A stretch of DNA of 64,000 bases from Nyssa sinensis (taxonomy: Eukaryota > Streptophyta > Magnoliopsida > Cornales > Nyssaceae): NCBI GenBank assembly GCA_008638375.1, contig CM018043.1:42128651-42192650 (forward strand). The letters are read 5' to 3'. The notes under the pieces were generated by a model. It saw only the letters and a list, made by a program, of their open reading frames with translations. It had not been told where the DNA came from and searched no databases. Of the stretch, positions 57,436 to 64,000 are shown piece by piece. The first letter of the stretch is position 1. Each line of letters begins with the position of its first letter. Both the position numbers and the translations under genes were made by a program.

Positions 57436-60107
57436 ATTAGTATTTGAATGGATGATATCTTTGTGACAAGTGAATTTGTATAGAAATGGTCCAAGCCTTC
57501 CTTTTTCCTATATCCTTTGATAACAAGCCTGGCTTTATACTTTTCAATAGATCCATGTGCTTTCATTTTCTTCTTAAATATCCATTTATATCCAAGAGGT
57601 TTTGAACCTGGTGGAAGATCCACTAGTTCCCACGTATGATTTTGTAGAATGGATTCTACTTCATTATTTAAGAAGAGAATGCTTCTTTCTAATAAGGAGC
57701 TTCAGGACTCGATATTGTTTCCTTAAAGCTTTGAGGCTCATCTTCTAACAAATACGTTAGAAAATCTGGACCAAAAGATTTTGATATTCTAGTCATTTTG
57801 CTTCGTCTGGGTTCATCATTATCTTGTTGGTCTTGACTACTGCCTACTGCAGTGTCATGAGTTTTTTTATTTGAACTCGACTCTTGTGTTGATTTGTGAG
57901 AAAATATATGTTTAAAGAACGATACATTCCTTGACTCAATAATAGTATTAGCATGCATATCGGGAATTTTTGATTTGTGAATCAGAAATTGATAAGCACT
58001 GCTATTATGAGTATACCCTATGAATACACAATCAACTATTTTCGATCCTATTTTAACCATTTCAGGTGTAAGAACTGCCACCTTAGCCAAACACCCCCAC
58101 ACTTTTAAGTATTTGTAAGAAGGTCTTCGACGTTTTCACAACTCATATGGGGATTTATTGGTTTTCTTTTGAGGTATTCGATTGAGAATATAATTTGCAG
58201 AAAGAATTACTTCCCCTTCACAAATTTTGAGGTAGTCCAGAACTTAATAGCAATGCATTCATTATTTCTTTTAAAGTTTTATTTTTCCATTCAGCAATTC
58301 CATTTTGCTGAGGTGAATAGGGTACAATGTTTGGTGTATAATACCATGTTGTGAACAGAATTCACCGAAAGGTGCTTCATATTCACCACCTCTATCACTT
58401 CTCAATATCTTGATCTTCTTATCAAGTTGATTCTTAACCTCATTTTTGTAATGTTTAAACGTTTCCAATGCCTCATTTTTACTTCTCAAAAAGTAAACAT
58501 AACAGTATCTTGTGCAATCATCTATAAAAGTAAGAAAATATTTCTTACCATCTCTAGTTTGAACAAATTTCAAATCGCAAATATTTGAATGTATTAATTC
58601 TGGAGGTGCACTACTTCTTTCAATTGATTAAAAAGAAGTTCTTGTAGTTTTGCTTCCACACAGTCTCACATTTGTGATTTGGATCAAAATTAATTTTAGG
58701 CAGACATTCTATATTAACTAATGTACGCAATGCATCATAATTAACATGTCCTGGTCTACCATGCCACATATTTGAAGACTCAAACATATAAGCAGAAGTT
58801 ATGTTCTTATTATTATTCTTAATATGAGGTACAATTATCATTACATTCATTTTAAAGAGCCCATCGCTCATATATCCCTATCCCACATATATCCTATTCT
58901 TAGATAGTATAAACTTATCCGATACAAATACCAATTTAAAGACTTTTTTGCTCAACAATGATCCTGATACCAAGTTCTTTCGGATATCAGGCACATGCAA
59001 CATATTGTTAAGGGTGAGTTCCTTTCCAGAAGTCACCTTAAACTTTGGAAGTCAAGGAGTTGCCTATAAAAAGTTGTTCTCTATTATCTATATTATGATA
59101 TGATGAGAGCATTTTCCTATCTGAACAAACATAGCGAGTGGCCCCAATGTCCACCCACCAATCCTTGGTGTTGCCAACCAAATTTACTTTAGAGACCATT
59201 GCGGACAGATTCATTCAGAAACATCTTCAGAGAGATTGTCCATTTGGGTTATATTGATCTAAGCACGCTTCTTGCTGGGATTCCCTTAGTCCTTGCGACT
59301 GCTCTAGTTCTTACCACGGTGCCCTTGTTTGTTGCATACATAGCATTTGTCTTGGAACCTTTTATTTGGACCTTGTTTAGGACCATCACCACTGTGTTTC
59401 ATCTTCTTGTTCTAAGAGCTTTGCTATTGTTCCACAACATTGGCCTTGAATTCCATGATGGCTTTTGCTACTTTCTTTTTAAAGGTATAGTTGTCTTTTT
59501 CAATCCTCAATCTCACAATTAATTCTTCAAGTCTCATGTCCTTTCGCTTGTGCTTTAGGTAACTTTTGAATTCCTTCCAAGAAGACGAAAATTTTTCAAT
59601 AATTGCAACCACTTGAAAAGATTCACTAAGTGGCATGCCTTCTGCTTGAATGTCATGCAAAATTACTTAGAGATCTTGAACTTAACTGATCACTGTTTTG
59701 GAATTGAGCATCTTGTAGTCTAGGAATTTTCCCACTACAAACTTTTTGAGTCTAGCATCTTCAATTTTTTATTTCTTGTCCAGTGATTCCCAAAGTTCTC
59801 TAGTTGTCTTGATTGTGTAATACACATTGTATAATGTGTTGTCCAGCCCATTGAGGATGTAGTTTCGGCATAAGAAGTATGCATGTTTCCAAGCCTCAAC
59901 TGCAGCAACTATTTGCCAATCAGATTCATTCTCCTTCATTGCAGGAGCATCTTCACGGAAGAATCGAGCCAAATTAAGAGTGGTCAAATAGAATAGCATC
60001 TTCTGTTGCCACCTCTTAAATTCAGTACCATTGAATTTCTCTAGCTTCTCTCCATGGTTCACGGGCACAGTTCCAATCATAGGGCTGAAGCCACCAGAAG
60101 TTACCAC
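57436..60107 (-). pseudogene. Copia gag, protease, integrase and start of reverse transcriptase, broken
   Basis: Right to left. Gag 60107-59769 (EKLEKFNGTEFKRWQQKMLFYL, with MVTSGG read from GTG because the true start is lost) and 59660-59424 (UBN2-like). Zinc knuckle CYVCNKQGHRGKN near 59330. Protease site DIGATRYVCSDR near 59140, with Ile where Ser or Thr is usual. Pre-integrase 58871-58620 (MWHGRPGHVNYDALR). Integrase core 58573-58271 (FIDDCTRYCYVYFL, SDRGGEYEAPFGEFC). A linker 58102-57689, and the start of reverse transcriptase 57623-57436 (KWIFKKKMKAHGSIEKYKARLVIKGY). Several frameshifts. Continues at 45888. Confidence 0.87.
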
Positions 60108-60110
60108 AAG

Positions 60111-60321
60111 TGTGATACCCCGACCTAATTAAATAAATGAATTAAGATAATAATGTGTTAAGGATTAAAATATAAATATTAAATTACCCAAAATATTGGA
60201 ATGACAACCGTAGGCCATGGATAAAATTTAAGAAATGATGAGTGACATTCAATTGTCCAAAAAGACCTGCAAATCGAGAAATGACTAAACAATTCGATTC
60301 CGAAGCCGAAATGGGAAAAAT

Positions 60322-60354
<33 letters not shown>

Positions 60355-62585
60355 TAAAAAAAAGAAGAGAGAAAATTAAAATTAAAATTAAAACAATAAC
60401 AAACAAATATATATAATATATATAATTATAAACATATATATATATATATAACAATGCAGTTGTGTGATGTGTGTGGCGTATGTTTGTAGTAGGAAACAGA
60501 TGTAAGTAAATTAGAAAAGAAGAAACAGGTGGAAGGAAAGGAAAAAAGAAGGAAAAAAAAGAAGAAGAAATGGATATGTGGCAACAGCCACTGACCTAAG
60601 GTCGGTCAAGTGGGTGAGATAGATTAAGAGAGGGAGAGAAATAGAGAGAGAAAGTGAGAGAAATAGAGAGAAGCTGAGGCGTAGAAGAAGAATAGAAGAA
60701 GGAGGAAGAAGCAAGAAGAAAAACAGATTCAGAAAAGGAGGAAAAATTTGTAGAAAAAATTGTAAATTCAATTTTGAGATTTGAATTGTCAAATAAAGCA
60801 TGTTAGTTTCATTCACTTAGAGGGTCTTATGAAGAATGATTTAAGGTTTGAAATGCAAAAAAAAATGAAAAGAAATAAGGCAAAAATGAAAAAGGAAATG
60901 TGAGTTACAGGTCACGGCGCATGATATTGTAATCTGTCATTTTATGTGAGAAACTTAATTTAAATGATGTATCATTGTATAAAATCATGCTTAATGAAGT
61001 TCTATGATGAATCTAAGTGAAAACAGTGGATGAAATTGCATGAAGTAGAAAAAAATTTAGCTGGCTAGAAAAATGGGCAGTGGTTGGAGATAGGGTTGAA
61101 TCCTATTTCATAGAGTTTAAAAACTGGAATTTAAATTGTAAGGTGATGGTTGGGTTCCTAGGAAAATTAGGAAGGACATGACATTCGAGGGAACCATAAA
61201 ACTGGCTGGAATTTTTTGGCCATCACCGGAGAAGGCGACTGTTGGTCACCGGAGAAGACAGAACCCATTAAGGGTTCGGGTCAGGGTTTGGATCAGATTC
61301 GGGTCAAACTCGACCTGCCCGCAGAAAACCTAAAGGAAACAACAACGTTTTGGTTAAAGGAAAATTTGAATTTGAAATTGAAATTGGGGTGTTTGGCTTG
61401 GGTGTAATAAATTGGAATAGGTTTGGGGATAACCTTATTCCAGTTTAGAGGATAAGCCACTGTTTGGCTATCTTAAGTTAGAACAAGAAATGTGAAATTT
61501 TAAATTTGACCTAGAAATTTAGGAAATTCAAACTAGACCCCAACAGTTATGAAGAATTATACCGAGGCCCAACAGTAAATTAATTTAATAGTATTTAAAT
61601 AAAAAAATTACTAAATTACCCTTAAGTCAAATGTGGGTCAAACGGACTCCAAACGAGACAAACGAATAGTAAATTTTTATTCTCTCAAGCATTCCAAACT
61701 CAATGGTAAAGTATAAATTATAAAAATAGGTCCCAAAAATGAAAGGCACGTAATAGTGCAAAATGACCATTTTGCCCTTTCTAATCCAAGAGTCGAAATT
61801 GAAATCTGTAAAAGCCTAAACTAATTTTATTCGAAGTTCCAGAATCGATGACGGGGTCCAAATTACCAAATAAAATATGTATAGTCATGAGATATATTTT
61901 GATACATAGCAAAGACTGATTTCGATTATAGACTAAGTAATATCTTTCAAATGACAAGAGTGTCAAAAGGAAAGGGAAATGTAGCTTGAATTTTTAGGGA
62001 ATAGAGAAGGTAAGTAATATCTGACCTCTGCATGTAGTACACCCAACCATGTCACAATTCTTTCTATATGCACTTGTACTCTTAGTTGTTTATTATCGTA
62101 TCAGATTCTCTATTATTCCACTTATGTGATATTTGTTTATCAGTGGAATAACTTAGCGATTATGTTGTATCTTGCTTATGAGTTCCTATATTTATTGATG
62201 ATATTGTATCTTGATCATGAGTTCCTATACATTTGTAAAAAGAACTATTCTGTACACTTATTCGTAGGGCCAGGAGGGGCCAGATGTTGTTGTTATCGAC
62301 AGCTTGGTAACATAGCTGTAAAAAGCTATAGTTATATTATGTTGCCTTGAACCAGTTATGATCCACATTCTCTTCTATGGAGAATAGCATGTTCTTTGTA
62401 AAGATCTAAAAAAATAGGATAAATTTTTCGTTTTTGCCGGTAGGGCACTATTCATGCATAATTTGTTGGTAAGGCACTATATATGCATCATTTAGACATA
62501 AGTCATGTTTAGAAGCATAACTTTAGTGTGTCATAGAATATAAATATGCTTATAATGTTATAATACACCTCTTGTGAGAATTTGA
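60111..62585 (+). mobile_element. Tekay-like LTR, partial, interrupted by repeat R
   Basis: Starts TGTGATACCCCGACC directly in the gag start of the Copia element. Shares with other Tekay-like LTRs the order of a GA-rich stretch (60630-60670), GTCAAACGGACTCCAAACGAG near 61637, and CACTTGTACTCTTAG near 62072. No terminal GTGACA is reached before repeat R begins at about 62586, so this LTR was probably hit by R and may continue beyond the window. Confidence 0.7.
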
Positions 62586-64000
62586 GCCTCATTGGAGATA
62601 GTTTGAAAAATAGACCCGGAAAGGGCATCTCGAGTGGCCCCGGCCACAACCGCCAACAGACGAAAATAATTTTTTTAAAAAAATATCTTTCAAAATAATT
62701 TTAAGAACTTTGGTTAAAACAGAATATCGAATTGAGGCATTGTGGGACGGATTGTAGTGTAACGGGGTCCCGCGACTCATTAAGGGCAAAAGGATCTTTT
62801 CACCCCTTAGCCCCTTTAGTATAAATACAGATAGCCCTTGAGAGTTAAATTTCTCAGAATTGGTCTAAGAAAACATAGCGGGTCATGCTTGGAGAGAAAA
62901 GGCGAGAAAAACTTAGGTTTTCCAACTTTCTACCTTCCAAAACTCATCTCTAGCCTTGGAATTTCACAAGGCTTCCTTCTAGGAAGTTGTTCTCCATCAT
63001 GAGGGCTAGATTCTTACCAATTGGTTTGACTGCACAACAAGCACAACTTTGTAGGGTTGAGAAAAATCTTTTTAGGTATGATATTTTGCTAAGTAAAGAA
63101 TAAAGTTAAGTTTAGGAGTGTTTTTATAAGTTGATTGTATGACTTACATGCTTATTTGTTGTTAGAAAACCACTTAGCATATAGTTACTTTGAAAACCTA
63201 GGGTTGGTACCTTGTGTACTTATGTATTCTTTGGGAATTTGGTAAAGTGATGAACATGTGGCATGAATATATGTATAATTCATTGCATTATAGCTTATAT
63301 TCATGTAGAAAAAATCTTGTAGTTTGAAAGTTATGTTTTGCTCAATATATTGGTATTTTGTGTACTTGTGTAATCTTTGAGAATTTGGTAAGGTTGTGGA
63401 CATGTAACATGATTATATGTATAATTGATTGGATTATATGCTATGTTCATGTAGACAAATTTTTCTGGTTTAAAAGTTATAGTTTGTTTTATGTTTGATG
63501 CATTATTTAAGGTACACTCCATAGATTGATAAATGCCTCATTGAAATTGCATAGAAAAATCAAGGCATCTTGGCATACTTGAATCTTTGGAAACATGGCG
63601 TGTGTTGAGCACTTCGGTGTTATGCATTATGAGGGTGTAGATCCTGTGGTGAAAAACCCAAAATCTGGCTAATAACAGTACTCCCATGCTGACGGGGGCG
63701 AACCGTGAAGCGAGACATGGGTGGGCATAGAGTTGCATGAGTGTGTCATGCATATTGCCATTGCATTGCATCATTGAATTCGAAGGGGATATAGCTTATA
63801 AATGTACACTTTGCACATGCCACGCCTTATCTTTGTTCTTTATATTAGCATTATGTCATACAAGCCATCGTGCTTACCCTATACGAGATTACATATTACA
63901 GATGAGACTCTTGGCACTTGAGACTTGATGAAGTCAGTGGAGCACGGAGGGGAAAATAGATTTCAAAGTTTATTTGGCCTAAGGGCTACATTTTGTATGT
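62586..64000 (+). mobile_element. LTR-like repeat family R, copy 2 (runs off the window)
   Basis: Homologous to 38238-39660 throughout, beginning GAGCCTCATTGGAGATAG, with the same TATA box TATAAATA (62820-62827) and the same downstream leader. No coding capacity. The right end is outside the window. Confidence 0.65.

Larger units (their letters stand above)
40818..60110 (-). mobile_element. Minus-strand Copia retrotransposon broken by nested insertions
   Basis: Reading right to left: gag (60107-59424), zinc knuckle, protease, pre-integrase, integrase, first part of reverse transcriptase (to 57436), then an insertion (57435 to 45889), rest of reverse transcriptase and RNase H (45888-44660), non-coding tail (to 40818) with a solo LTR in it. 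Removing the insertion joins ...SIQILI with AITAIHNLE..., a normal Copia sequence. Both Copia ends are missing: the right is cut by an LTR at 60111 in the first gag codons, the left by repeat R at 40817. Many stops. Confidence 0.85.

Noticed and set aside
59199..59522. 107-aa plus-strand hydrophobic ORF resembling a membrane protein
   Set aside because: Exact antisense of the Copia gag/zinc-knuckle region; hydrophobic by complement of Lys/Glu-rich coding.

Overview
This window is a repeat-dense stretch of a flowering-plant (eudicot-like) nuclear genome. The only host gene I can support is a two-exon class I chloroplast phospholipase A1 (DAD1-like lipase) on the minus strand at about 7.4-9.2 kb. 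Nearly everything else is transposable elements, many nested in one another. The species cannot be named from the sequence.

Layout. 1-6572: the decayed 3' part of a Tat/Retand-like Ty3-gypsy element: pol end, a tandem hairpin array, antisense ORFs and the 3' LTR. 6573-11863: phospholipase gene and AT-rich flanks. 11869-25729: a second, complete but mutated Retand-like element flanked by the 5-bp target duplication ATTTG. Its two 689-bp LTRs differ at 8 sites. Its 5' LTR is split by a 3,086-bp solo LTR of a Tekay-like family that has its own duplication, ACTGA. 26667-33609: a Sirevirus-like Copia element, broken by an antisense solo LTR that itself carries a tRNA-derived SINE. 33610-36675: an inverted Copia LTR piece, then a CACTA-like DNA transposon end with palindromic subterminal repeats and a roughly 170-bp tandem array. 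38238-40817 and 62586-64000: two copies of an LTR-like repeat with a TATA box. 40818-60110: a minus-strand Copia element shattered by a solo LTR (duplication GGTAG) and by a very young Tekay chromovirus (46109-57435). 60111 onwards: another Tekay-like LTR.

The most unusual material is in the Retand-like elements. Sense gag-pol is followed by a tandem array whose units form small hairpins with compensatory changes. On the other side of the array, in convergent orientation, lies a spliced antisense gene with its own TATA box, conserved in both copies. The young Tekay element is nearly intact. Its gag and pol share one reading frame separated by a single TAG, and its LTR carries a perfect double TGACGTCA palindrome just upstream of a TATA-like site. 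I did not see this palindrome in the two related Tekay-like LTRs I compared with it.

All identifications come from reading the sequence and recalling family motifs. No database search, folding or alignment program was run.
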